Source: a bacterium (GTDB lineage: Bacteria > Myxococcota_A > Polyangia > Nannocystales > Nannocystaceae). From it: DNA of 64,000 nt. The stretch is from the NCBI GenBank assembly GCA_024742475.1, contig JANSYI010000002.1:372001-436000 (forward strand), written 5' to 3'. Shown piece by piece: positions 1 to 8,179 of this stretch. The notes below the pieces were generated by a model. The model was not told where the DNA came from. It worked only from the letters and a program-made list of their open reading frames with translations, and made no database searches. The position numbers and the translations under genes are program-made. Positions within the stretch are counted from its first letter, which is position 1. Each line of letters opens with the position of its first letter.

Positions 1-1104
1 CTCGTCGAAGTCGAGACCGACAAGATCACCGTCGAAGTCCCCGCCCCCTCGGCGGGCGTGCTCACCAAGCAGTCTGCTGGTGAAGGCGACACGGTCAACG
101 TCGGCGACATCATCGGCTCGATCGACGCAGACGGCGCGGCAGCGTCCGCCCCCTCGGGCGACGCAAAGCAGCCGCCCGCTCCCGCTGCGGAGGCCCAAAG
201 CGACAAGGCCCCCGCGATGCCGGCGGCCCGCGCCGAGGCCCAGCGGACGGGCGTCGACCTGGGCAGCGTCGATGGCACCGGTCGTGGCGGCCGCGTGCTC
301 AAGGAAGACGTTCAACGGGCCGCGTCCTCCAAGGCTTCAGCCCCCAAAGCCTCGGCCTCCAAGGCCCCCGCTTCGCCGCCGGCGGTCTCCCGCAAGGCCG
401 ACGAAGGCCGCGAGACTCGCAAGAAGATGACGCCGCTTCGTCGTCGCGTGGCCGAGCGCCTCGTGCAGTCGCAGCACACCGCCGCCATCCTCACCACCTT
501 CAACGAGGTGGACATGTCGGCCGTCATCGCCCTGCGCTCCAAGTGGAAGCAGAAGTTCGTCGACAACCACGGCGTCAAGCTCGGCTTCATGTCGTTCTTC
601 GTCAAAGCGGCGATCAAGGCGCTCAAGGCCTTCCCGCCCGTCAACGCCGAGATCGACGGCGAAGAGGTCATCTACAAGCACTACTACGACGTCGGCGTGG
701 CCGTGGGCGGAGGCAAGGGCCTCGTCGTCCCGGTGATCCGCGACGCCGACCGCCTCTCCTTCGCCGAGATCGAGAAGACCATTGGCGACTATGGCAAGCG
801 CGCCAAGGACAACAAGCTCACCCTCGACGAGCTCACCGGCGGCACGTTCACCATCTCCAACGGCGGCGTCTACGGCTCGATGCTGTCCACGCCGATCCTC
901 AACCCGCCGCAGACCGGCATCCTCGGCCTGCACAACATCGTCGAGCGTGCGGTCGTCGTCGACGGCAAGGTCGAGGTCCGGCCGGTCATGTACCTCGCGC
1001 TCAGCTACGACCACCGCCTCATCGACGGTCGTGAAGCGGTGCGGTTCCTCGTCACCATCAAAGAAGCGCTCGAAGATCCCGAGCGCCTCTTCCTGGGGGT
1101 CTGA
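1..1104 (+). CDS. sucB: 2-oxoglutarate dehydrogenase E2 (dihydrolipoamide succinyltransferase), 5' truncated
   Basis: The frame is open from the first base, so the true start lies outside the window; 367 residues are visible. It begins inside a lipoyl domain ([18 protein letters not shown], with the lipoylated Lys of ETDK). A Pro/Ala-rich linker, a peripheral-subunit-binding domain (around residues 75-110, [11 protein letters not shown]) and a C-terminal acyltransferase domain with the catalytic [12 protein letters not shown] motif follow. The family transfers succinyl groups from lipoamide to CoA in the 2-oxoglutarate dehydrogenase complex of the TCA cycle. The E3 gene follows after 3 nt, so the two are co-transcribed. 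Assignment to succinyl- rather than acetyl-transferase rests on the single lipoyl domain and motif flavour. Confidence 0.93.
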   Translation, partial: LVEVETDKITVEVPAPSAGVLTKQSAGEGDTVNVGDIIGSIDADGAAASAPSGDAKQPPAPAAEAQSDKAPAMPAARAEAQRTGVDLGSVDGTGRGGRVLKEDVQRAASSKASAPKASASKAPASPPAVSRKADEGRETRKKMTPLRRRVAERLVQSQHTAAILTTFNEVDMSAVIALRSKWKQKFVDNHGVKLGFMSFFVKAAIKALKAFPPVNAEIDGEEVIYKHYYDVGVAVGGGKGLVVPVIRDADRLSFAEIEKTIGDYGKRAKDNKLTLDELTGGTFTISNGGVYGSMLSTPILNPPQTGILGLHNIVERAVVVDGKVEVRPVMYLALSYDHRLIDGREAVRFLVTIKEALEDPERLFLGV

Positions 1105-1107
1105 ACC

Positions 1108-2514
1108 ATGAGCGACAACGAATTCGATCTCGTCGTCATCGGCGCAGGGCCCGGCGGCTACGTCGGGGCCATTCGCGCCGCGCAGCTGGGCATGAAGGTC
1201 GCCTGCATCGACAAAGAGGCCAAGCTCGGCGGCACCTGCCTGCGGGTGGGATGCATCCCCTCCAAGGCGCTACTCGAGTCCAGCGAGCGCTACCACCAGG
1301 CGGCCGACGGCCTGCTCGACGCGCACGGCATCAAGCTCGCCAAGGTCGAGCTCGACCTGGACGCCATGCTCGCCCGCAAGGACAAGATCGTCGACCAGCT
1401 CACCTCGGGCGTCGCCGGCCTCTTCAAGAAGAACGGCGTCACCGCGTTTCACGGGCTGGGCAAGCTCGCCGGCGACGGCAAGGTCACCGTGCAGCTCGAA
1501 GGCGGCGGCACGCAGACGCTCACCGCCAAGAACATCCTCATCGCCACGGGCTCCGAGCCCACCACGATCCCCGGCGTCGAGCTCGACTACGACCGCGTGG
1601 GCAACTCGACGACCGCTCTGTCCTACCCGACCGTGCCCGAGCACCTCGTGGTGATCGGCGGCGGAGTCATCGGCCTCGAGCTCGGGTCGGTGTGGCGGCG
1701 CCTGGGCGCCAAGGTCACCGTGCTCGAGTACATGCCCGACTTCCTGCCCACCGTCGACAAGGACATCGCCCGGCAGGCGCTCAAGGCGTTCAAGAAGCAG
1801 GGCCTCGAGTTCAAGATGGGTGTGAAGGTCACGGGGACCAAAGTCGAAGGCGAGAAGGTCACCGTCTCCTACGAGGAGAAGGGCGAGAACAAGACCATCG
1901 AGGGCGACCGCGTGCTCGTGGCCACGGGCCGTCGCGCCAACACCGACGGCCTGGGCGCCAAGGAAGCCGGCCTGGAGATGGACAAGCGGGGCGTCATCCA
2001 GGTCGACGACCACTTCCGCACCAACGTGCCGGGCATCTGGGCCATCGGCGACGTCATCCCCGGGCCCATGCTCGCGCACAAGGCCGAACACGAGGGCGTG
2101 GCGGCCGTCGAGACGATGGCGGGCGAGCCAGGGCACGTGAACTATGACGCCATCCCCGGCATCATCTACACCCACCCCGAGGTGGCCACCGTCGGCAAGA
2201 CCGAGCAGCAGCTCAAAGAGGCGGGCATCCCGTACAAGAAGGGCAAGTTCCCGTTCATGGCCAACGGCCGCGCCAAAGCCATGGGCGAGACCGACGGCAT
2301 GGTGAAGATCCTCGCCCACGCCGAGACCGACCGCATCCTCGGCTTTCACGTGGTCGGCGCACACGCCAGCGATCTGGCCGCCGAAGGTGCGGTGGCCATC
2401 GAGTTCTCGGCCAGCGCCGAAGACCTCGCCCGCAGCGTGCACGCCCACCCCACGCTCTCGGAGATCATCAAGGAAGCCGCCCTCGACGTCGCGGGGCGCG
2501 TCGTCAACATCTGA
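1108..2514 (+). CDS. lpdA: Dihydrolipoamide dehydrogenase (E3)
   Basis: A 468-residue flavoprotein, the usual family length. The N-terminal FAD dinucleotide fold (VIGAGPGGYVGAIRAAQLG) leads into the redox-active disulfide GGTCLRVGCIPSK. A central NAD-binding fold (VIGGGVIGLELG) and a C-terminal dimerisation domain with the catalytic His-Glu in HAHPTLSE complete it. It reoxidises dihydrolipoamide using NAD+ in 2-oxoacid dehydrogenase complexes. The start ATG sits 3 nt after the E2 stop codon, and darP follows after 6 nt, so this is the middle gene of an operon. Confidence 0.97.
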   Translation: MSDNEFDLVVIGAGPGGYVGAIRAAQLGMKVACIDKEAKLGGTCLRVGCIPSKALLESSERYHQAADGLLDAHGIKLAKVELDLDAMLARKDKIVDQLTSGVAGLFKKNGVTAFHGLGKLAGDGKVTVQLEGGGTQTLTAKNILIATGSEPTTIPGVELDYDRVGNSTTALSYPTVPEHLVVIGGGVIGLELGSVWRRLGAKVTVLEYMPDFLPTVDKDIARQALKAFKKQGLEFKMGVKVTGTKVEGEKVTVSYEEKGENKTIEGDRVLVATGRRANTDGLGAKEAGLEMDKRGVIQVDDHFRTNVPGIWAIGDVIPGPMLAHKAEHEGVAAVETMAGEPGHVNYDAIPGIIYTHPEVATVGKTEQQLKEAGIPYKKGKFPFMANGRAKAMGETDGMVKILAHAETDRILGFHVVGAHASDLAAEGAVAIEFSASAEDLARSVHAHPTLSEIIKEAALDVAGRVVNI

Positions 2515-2520
2515 GCCTCC

Positions 2521-3147
2521 ATGAGCCTGCCGCCCGAGGACGAGCCGCCGACTCAAGGCGAGCCCGGCGCCGACGCCCCCGCGGCCGAGCCGAAGACCCC
2601 CAAGCGGCTCTCGCCCAGCGAGATGTTCCCGCAGGAGGAGCAGGAAGCGCCGCCGGACGTCTTCGACCTCGACGTCCGCCGGTCGCACCGCGCTCACAAG
2701 GAGCAGGTCGACGCGTTCGCGCGCCTGGCCAAGGACCTCGTAGCCTTGGACGGGCCGACCCTGACGGCGCTCGGGCTCGAGGCAGAGCCCCGTCAGGCGA
2801 TCGAGTCCTGCCGGAGCATGCGCAAGGGAGCCCGGGTCCGCGAGCTGCGAAGGATCGCGACCATGCTGCGTCACGTCGACGCACGGGCGCTCCGTGACCG
2901 TCTCGACGACCTGGCCCGCGGGGACAGAGCAGAGGTCCAGCGCGAGAAGGAGCGGGAGCAATGGCGCGAACGCCTGCTCGAGGGTGGCGATGCGGTGCTC
3001 TCCGAGTTCGTCACGGCCTATCCAGACGCCGACCGTCAGCAGCTGCGCCAGCTGATTCGAGCGGCGGGCAAGGACCGCACCAAGGGCAAGGCCGTCGCAG
3101 CCTACCGCAAGCTGCTCCGAGAGATCCGCGCCCTCGACGGGGCGTGA
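2521..3147 (+). CDS. darP: DarP/YjgA-family ribosome maturation protein (DUF615)
   Basis: A 208-residue basic protein. An acidic, Pro-rich N-terminal tail (about 50 residues) precedes a helical DUF615 domain. The family signature is clear near the C-terminus: a GGDAVL block followed by PDADRQQLRQLIRAAGKD, closely resembling E. coli YjgA. The family binds late 50S precursors and helps peptidyl-transferase-centre maturation. It follows lpdA by 6 nt and is probably co-transcribed with it; the link to the dehydrogenase genes is positional only. The N-terminal tail is longer than in E. coli. Confidence 0.85.
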   Translation: MSLPPEDEPPTQGEPGADAPAAEPKTPKRLSPSEMFPQEEQEAPPDVFDLDVRRSHRAHKEQVDAFARLAKDLVALDGPTLTALGLEAEPRQAIESCRSMRKGARVRELRRIATMLRHVDARALRDRLDDLARGDRAEVQREKEREQWRERLLEGGDAVLSEFVTAYPDADRQQLRQLIRAAGKDRTKGKAVAAYRKLLREIRALDGA

Positions 3148-3170
3148 GCGCGGGTTCGGAGGGTCTCGCG

Positions 3171-4604
3171 ATGCAGCGCTGGCTCGTGTTCACGATGCTC
3201 GCGGCCTGCTCCGAGCCTTCCGAGAGCGCCGAAGTGCATCGCGTCGTACCCGAGCTCGAGCTCACCGTGCCGAAGCTCGAGGCCGACACGCTTCGCCGCT
3301 ACACGGCCGCGCTCGCCGATGAGCGGATGCAAGGGCGCGGTACTGCGAGCGCGGGGGGCCGTCGGGCCAAGGCGTGGATCGCCGCCCGCATGGAAGAGCT
3401 GGGCCTGGACGTGCAGCGGCAGCGAGTCCCTCTGATCGCGTACGAGACGACGGTTCGCGAGATGAATCCGGACGCCATCGTGCACAGCGAGCTTGCGAGC
3501 GGATCGCATGCGAAAGCGTGGCCGCTCGTCGATGCGGGCTACGGGATCGTCGCGCCCGAGTACGGTTGGAATGACTACGAGGGGCTCCCCGTGGGCGGCG
3601 CAGTCGTCGTCGTGCGCTCGGGCGAGCCGCCCATGACCGGGTCGTTCGAAGGAGACGCGCTGACCGAGCACGGCCGGTGGACGACCAAGCTCGAGCGCGC
3701 CCGGACCCAAGGTGCGGCCGGCTGTCTAATCGTCCACGACCCCCGCGGCGCGGGCTATCCGTGGAGCGTCGTCCAGGCGAGCTTTTCGGGGGCTCGCTTC
3801 GCCGCCGCGCCCGGACCGAGCCAGCCCCTCCAGATCTGGGGTTGGACCGAAGAGATGCCCGATGCGTCGCGCCTGCGAGCCACGTTCGAGCAGCGCGTGC
3901 ACGACATCGAAGAGCACAACATCGTGGGGCGCGTCGGCAGCGGCGTCGCGCCGTTCGTCGTCGTCACTGCGCACTGGGACCACCTCGGCACGGGCCCAGC
4001 CGGCACCTTCAACGGCGCGATGGACAACGCCAGTGGCGTCGCGGCGCTGCTCGTGCTCGCGCGCGCGGTGAAGGAGCGACACGCCACGAAGCCTCTGGTG
4101 GGCACGGTCGTCTTTGCGGCCACCGCAGCGGAAGAGGTGGGACTGCTGGGTGCCCGGACGCTCGCCGCATCGATGCACGCTGACGACGTCGTCGCCGCGA
4201 TCAATCTCGATGGCATGAACGTCGGCCCCGTGACGCCGACCGTGGAGCTGGTTGCCCCGGGGCGCTCCACCCTCGACGACCTGTTCGCGACCGCGGTTGG
4301 CCGTCAGGGTCGTCGAGTCCTGGGCGATCAGTCCCCCTCGGGCGGCGCAGCGTTTCGATCCGACCACGCACCGTTTGCGGCTCGCGGCATCCCTACGCTG
4401 TATCCGCAGCCGGGCTATTCCACCTCCGCCAACCCGGCGTTGCTCGCCTTCGGGACCCAGCGGGCGCGCAGATATCACACGACGGACGACGACTACGACC
4501 CCTCCTGGAGTTTCGAGGGCGCCGTCGCGGACGCCAAGGCGATCTATGAGGTCATCGTCGACCTCGCCGACGCCGAGGTCCGACCTCGCAGGGTCGGGCA
4601 CTAG
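3171..4604 (+). CDS. Secreted M28-family zinc aminopeptidase, lipoprotein
   Basis: The 477-residue protein starts at ATG 3171, where a short hydrophobic segment ends in a lipobox-like MLAAC; the longer upstream reading frame lacks a signal. A PA-type insert lies in the middle. The C-terminal M28 domain carries all expected co-catalytic zinc ligands: H268 (AHWDHLG), D285 (MDNASG), catalytic E321 with E322 (AAEEVG), D347 (NLDGMN) and H399 (SDHAPF). The family removes N-terminal amino acids from peptides. It is probably anchored to the envelope and nutritional in role, fitting a predatory or proteolytic myxobacterium. Substrate is unknown. Confidence 0.9.
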   Translation: MQRWLVFTMLAACSEPSESAEVHRVVPELELTVPKLEADTLRRYTAALADERMQGRGTASAGGRRAKAWIAARMEELGLDVQRQRVPLIAYETTVREMNPDAIVHSELASGSHAKAWPLVDAGYGIVAPEYGWNDYEGLPVGGAVVVVRSGEPPMTGSFEGDALTEHGRWTTKLERARTQGAAGCLIVHDPRGAGYPWSVVQASFSGARFAAAPGPSQPLQIWGWTEEMPDASRLRATFEQRVHDIEEHNIVGRVGSGVAPFVVVTAHWDHLGTGPAGTFNGAMDNASGVAALLVLARAVKERHATKPLVGTVVFAATAAEEVGLLGARTLAASMHADDVVAAINLDGMNVGPVTPTVELVAPGRSTLDDLFATAVGRQGRRVLGDQSPSGGAAFRSDHAPFAARGIPTLYPQPGYSTSANPALLAFGTQRARRYHTTDDDYDPSWSFEGAVADAKAIYEVIVDLADAEVRPRRVGH

Positions 4605-4667
4605 CGGGCTTGCGCCCTACGGGCGGCCGATCCTCGACCTCGCCTCGGGTGGTATCGTCCACGGACC

Positions 4668-6206
4668 ATGGCCCGACGAGTCGTCACCAAGGGGTCCGGC
4701 CGCCGCACGGTGGCCTCCAAGAGCGCCACGGAGCTCGTGGACCTCGATGACCGCCCGCTCTCGCTGAAGCGCAGCCGCGACGGGAAGCGCGTCGTGGTGT
4801 GCCTCCCCTACGAGGCGTGGGTCGTCAACCTCGCCTCCCTCGTCGTCGAGAAGACCATCGAGCTGACGGTGCCCCGCCCCACGGTCTTCGAGGCCAATGA
4901 GGACGGCGTACTGTGGTTCGGCGGGAGCCACCTGCATCGCGGCAGCCTCTGGAACGCCGCCACGACCAAGGTCGGCACCAAGCTCGGCGGCGTGGTCGAC
5001 CATGTCTGCGTCGTGGGGCCGCGGCTGCTGTGCGGCGTTGGAGCGGTCGGCGAGGTGCTCTGGGACACCGAAAAGGAAGCGGAGGTCCATCGCCGCAAGG
5101 TCAGTGAGCGTGACGTGCACGCCCTTGCCGCGAGCGCGGATGGGCGAGCCGTGTTCGCCGACGGCAGCCCGCACGTTTGGGTCATCGATCCCGACCACCC
5201 CTCGGGCTACATGAAGCTCAAGTTCAAGCACACCAGCGAGGTGGACCAAGAGCACGAGGGCATCGTCGCGGTCCACGTCGACGGTGCGGGCCGATGCCTG
5301 CTCGGAGCCCGCGACGGCGGCGTCGCGTGGACGAGCAAGGCGCTGCGAGTCGTCGAAGAGCGCTTCGTGCCCAAGGAGTCGCAGCGCCCTCCCCTCGCGC
5401 TCGACAGCGACGAGACGTGGGTCTACGTCCTGCGGACCGGCGGCATCCTCGATCGCTTCGCGCTTCCCCACGGGGGGGACGAAGACGACGACCGACCACC
5501 CGCGCAGACCGTCCGCCTCGAGCGCACCGCCACCTGCATGGTCACGGGCCCCAGCGGCACGCTCGTACTCGCCGGGCCGCAGTCCGACGACCAGCTTGGG
5601 CGCCTGTGGACGGTCTCCGCCGACACGCTCGACTGGCAGCCACTGCAGCTTCTCGAGCGATCGCTGATCGAAGACGCCAAGACCGACGAGGACGGTCCCA
5701 AGAAGCCCGACTTCACCCAGGTCCGAAGCAAGCTCTCGGGCCCAGCGGTCTCGAGCATCTCGGTGGACGCCGTGATCTCGGCGACGCCCGCGTTCTGGGT
5801 GACGCGCGACACCGGCACCATCCTCGAGCGCCCCACCGCGACGATGGACGCCGCCGACGTGTTGCCCGCCGACGCCCTGCTCCTGCCCGCGATGTTCCGC
5901 CTCCGCGAAGGGACGGCCAGGCCTGGCCTGGTGCTCTGGCCAGGCGCGCCCAAGGGGCGACGGCGCGGCGACACGCAGCTGCTCACCTGGGGCGACGATC
6001 CGCGACAGTGGCTCTCACTCGACACGCCATCGATCCGCAAGCAGGGCTGGTCGCGCCGAGACGTGTTCCCGCTGCAGGTCGCGCTGCGAGCACCGACGCC
6101 CGAAGTCGCGGGGCACAGGCCGCGCATCCCCGGGCGCTGGGTCGACGCCGAGCTCTTCGACGCGCTGGTCAAAGAGTGCAAGACGCTGCTGAAGGTCTTG
6201 TGGTGA
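4668..6206 (+). CDS. Conserved hypothetical protein, beta-propeller-like
   Basis: A 512-residue protein with no signal peptide or membrane segment and a basic N-terminus. The first two thirds contain repeated strand-rich blocks with WD-like endings such as VGEVLWDTEKEAEVHRRK and DGSPHVWVIDPDHP, spaced about 40-50 residues apart. This suggests a cytoplasmic beta-propeller; I recognise no catalytic motif. A -10-like TATCGT (4653-4658) lies 9 nt before the ATG, suggesting a short or absent leader. The 3' end overlaps the convergent ferritin-like gene by 38 bp. Confidence 0.85.
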   Translation: MARRVVTKGSGRRTVASKSATELVDLDDRPLSLKRSRDGKRVVVCLPYEAWVVNLASLVVEKTIELTVPRPTVFEANEDGVLWFGGSHLHRGSLWNAATTKVGTKLGGVVDHVCVVGPRLLCGVGAVGEVLWDTEKEAEVHRRKVSERDVHALAASADGRAVFADGSPHVWVIDPDHPSGYMKLKFKHTSEVDQEHEGIVAVHVDGAGRCLLGARDGGVAWTSKALRVVEERFVPKESQRPPLALDSDETWVYVLRTGGILDRFALPHGGDEDDDRPPAQTVRLERTATCMVTGPSGTLVLAGPQSDDQLGRLWTVSADTLDWQPLQLLERSLIEDAKTDEDGPKKPDFTQVRSKLSGPAVSSISVDAVISATPAFWVTRDTGTILERPTATMDAADVLPADALLLPAMFRLREGTARPGLVLWPGAPKGRRRGDTQLLTWGDDPRQWLSLDTPSIRKQGWSRRDVFPLQVALRAPTPEVAGHRPRIPGRWVDAELFDALVKECKTLLKVLW

Positions 6207-7380
6207 GCAGAGCCGCCGCGAATGGGCGCACCGTGTCGTCGAGCGTCCGAGCTCGCACCGCCGCGACCGCTTCGCCGCTGAGCACCCCGTAGTCCTCGAA
6301 CGCATCGGAGAACGCATCGGCGGGACGCAGCTGAAGCGCATCGGCCTCGGCGAAGGCCGACGAGACGACCGCGCGCAGAGACGGGTCGACCGAGAGCGCC
6401 CACTGCACCACTCTCCACGCGAGCGCAGCGTGCCGGGCCTCATCGGCGGCGATTTCACGCAGCGCTGCAACGACGGACGGCTCGGTCGCTCGGGTGGCCG
6501 CAAGCTCCGCCTGCGCGGCCGCCAACGTCTCCCCGATGCAACCCTCGCGCACGGTCGCGACGACGACGTCCCGCAGAGCGCTCGAGCGCGCTGGGCCCGA
6601 GTCCAGAGGGCCCGGACCCGAACGCTCGGCCCCAAAGTAGCGCGCGAGGCCGAAGGCCAGCTCGGCATGACGCACCTCGTCCCGCATGGCCGCAGCGCAG
6701 TCCGCGAGCAGCTCGGGCGGCGCTCCGACGGCGACCAGCTCGAGGGCGAACCGAGCGAACGAGGCGACCGACGCGTGCTCTTCGAGCCCCGCGCGCAGCC
6801 AGTACGCAGCGGCTTCGGGGACCTCGAGGCGCGTCGAAGCGTCCGTCCAGTCCGCGCTGCAACGCACCTCCGCCACCTGGGCGTGGCCATCGACGAGCAG
6901 CGGGCGCCCCTTGCCGCAGACGTCTTCGTACACGGTGACCGTGTAGCAGCACGAGTCTCCCCAGACCGTCTCACACGCGACTTGGGCGGGGTAGTAGCCG
7001 CATCCGCCACTGCTGGGAAACGTCTCATTGGCGATGGTGACGGCCTGCCACTGGCATGCGTCGTCGCACTCGCAGACGCCTCCTTGGGGCTCGCCCATGC
7101 AGAAGTCGACGAACGGGTAGCCCATGGGAGACTGGCACTCGTTTCGCCCGAACCCCGTCGACCCAAAGCCGCTCGAGGACTCGTCATCGCCGGTCGTCGC
7201 GGTGCCCTGGCTGTCGGTCGCCCCTGTTGTGGGATTCGGACGGGGGTCGCCGGTCATCGACGCGCCACTGCTCGCCACGACACCTTCATCGTCGACCACC
7301 CGCGGAGTGCACCCGAGCGCGGGAGAAAGCCCCAGCGCGATCGCAATCGTCCGACGTACACCAAGCATTCGATAAGCCAT
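6169..7380 (-). CDS. Lipoprotein with di-iron ferritin-like C-terminal domain
   Basis: The 403-residue protein begins at ATG 7380 (alternative ATG 7368); the signal segment ends in a lipobox, SPALGC. A Ser/Thr/Gly linker and a Cys-rich middle segment (CECDDACQW, SSGGCGYY, DSCCYTVTV) follow. The C-terminal half is a four-helix bundle with a complete carboxylate-bridged di-iron ligand set: LEEHASVASF, RDEVRHAE (ExxH), CIGETLAAA and ADEARHAALA (second ExxH). Such domains bind iron or catalyse O2-dependent oxidations; an extracytoplasmic lipidated version is unusual. Substrate is unknown. It lies 47 bp downstream of the truncated DUF3995 gene. Confidence 0.85.
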   Translation of the reverse strand: MAYRMLGVRRTIAIALGLSPALGCTPRVVDDEGVVASSGASMTGDPRPNPTTGATDSQGTATTGDDESSSGFGSTGFGRNECQSPMGYPFVDFCMGEPQGGVCECDDACQWQAVTIANETFPSSGGCGYYPAQVACETVWGDSCCYTVTVYEDVCGKGRPLLVDGHAQVAEVRCSADWTDASTRLEVPEAAAYWLRAGLEEHASVASFARFALELVAVGAPPELLADCAAAMRDEVRHAELAFGLARYFGAERSGPGPLDSGPARSSALRDVVVATVREGCIGETLAAAQAELAATRATEPSVVAALREIAADEARHAALAWRVVQWALSVDPSLRAVVSSAFAEADALQLRPADAFSDAFEDYGVLSGEAVAAVRARTLDDTVRPFAAALLTTRPSAASCTL

Positions 7381-7427
7381 ATCACCAGCGTACGACCGTC
7401 CCGCGACGCCGTCGAGTGCCGCGCTCG

Positions 7428-7835
7428 CTACGTGAGCAGCAGCGCGGCCGCACACGAGAAGCCCAACCCCACGACCAGCGGCGTGTACACGGCGTCATCG
7501 GCCTGCGCGAAGGCGGTGTCTCGGTTCGTCTTCGAGAACCCGACCTGCCCGCCGTCCCCGACCGCGCGGAGCACGAAGACCACCAACGCCACCCAGAGGC
7601 CAGCGCGCGGCACCCAGGGCGTGGGCGCGACGGTGGGCCACACGAGAAGCACACCCAACAGCGCGCAGGCGGCCGAGACCGCAAGACATGCTGCCGCCCC
7701 CGGCTTGAAGGCCGGGTCACCGCCATCACGCTGTGGCACCGCGTTGTTCAACCCCCGCGTCCCGCCCAGGCCCCAGTACGCGTGCAGACCCGCGAGCGCC
7801 GCGGCGAGCCCGGCCCCCACGTAGGCCGGTTCCAC
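7428..7835 (-). CDS. DUF3995-family membrane protein, short copy
   Basis: The conserved part covers about 135 residues with three to four hydrophobic segments and the shared signature LHAYWGLGG ... NAVPQR ... LRAVGDGGQVGFSK. It is a paralogue of the C-terminal half of the 252-residue protein at 10277-11035, with the same order of motifs and visibly similar DNA. The N-terminal membrane module of that paralogue is absent. The start is uncertain: GTG 7835 or GTG 7820, because conserved sequence begins there and unrelated coding debris lies immediately upstream. It may be a truncated but still expressed copy. Function is unknown. Confidence 0.6.
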   Translation of the reverse strand: MEPAYVGAGLAAALAGLHAYWGLGGTRGLNNAVPQRDGGDPAFKPGAAACLAVSAACALLGVLLVWPTVAPTPWVPRAGLWVALVVFVLRAVGDGGQVGFSKTNRDTAFAQADDAVYTPLVVGLGFSCAAALLLT

Positions 7836-7985
7836 ACGCCGAGGATGAAGCGGGCGCAGTGGCGCTCGGCGTCGGTGTGCAGGTTCTCGACGGCCCAGTG
7901 GTAGAGCGCGTCGGGGTTCCATGGGTCCATCGGTCGAGGCCCGCGGCGTGCTCGAGGGCGTGGAAAGCTCGGGCGAGCAGGACGA
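7836..7985 (-). pseudogene. Coding debris with frameshift, fused upstream of the DUF3995 copy
   Basis: On the minus strand two adjacent frames look like one former gene. One reads GVAIVLLARAFHALEHAAGLD; the other continues with PWNPDALYHWAVENLHTD and AERHCARFILGVWN. Both have strongly G/C-biased third codon positions. The frame change is explained by 8 extra bases (cgatggac) that partly repeat their flank; removing them restores ...GLDPWNPD... . The fragment has no start or stop of its own and runs into the DUF3995 copy. I do not recognise the parent family. Confidence 0.4.
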
Positions 7986-8099
7986 TGGCGACGCCACACC
8001 GTTCGCGACTACGGTGTCCTCGCGGGGCATCACGCCCTGCGCGCACGCATCATTCCTCGGCCCGACGAACCGCCGCCCCCCAAGCAGCTCGCCCTCTTC
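7983..8099 (+). mobile_element. Possible remnant of an IS91-type (Y2) transposase C-terminus
   Basis: A plus-strand frame reads RRHTVRDYGVLAGHHALRAR, then IIPRPDEPPPPKQLALF. The spacing of R-x-YGVLA...LR...VP and a Pro-rich tail ending in QLALF resembles the extreme C-terminus of IS91-family transposases as I remember them. Only about 39 codons are recognisable; nothing catalytic remains and no terminal repeats were found. It sits between broken minus-strand coding sequence and a lipoprotein gene, consistent with a scarred insertion point. The identification is tentative. Confidence 0.35.
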
Positions 8100-8179
8100 A
8101 TCACTTCATTCTGCTTGACCGCGGTTACCTTTGCCGGGTGCGAGGCCTACGAAGCTGCGGTCCATTCGGGAGTCGCGTC

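Noticed and set aside
2961-3170. Upstream extension of the M28 peptidase frame
   Set aside because: It overlaps darP in another frame and lacks a signal; the lipobox directly follows ATG 3171.
7733-8179. Upstream extension of the 8180 lipoprotein frame
   Set aside because: Arg/Pro-rich shadow sequence crossing the DUF3995 copy and debris; the lipobox fixes the start at 8180.
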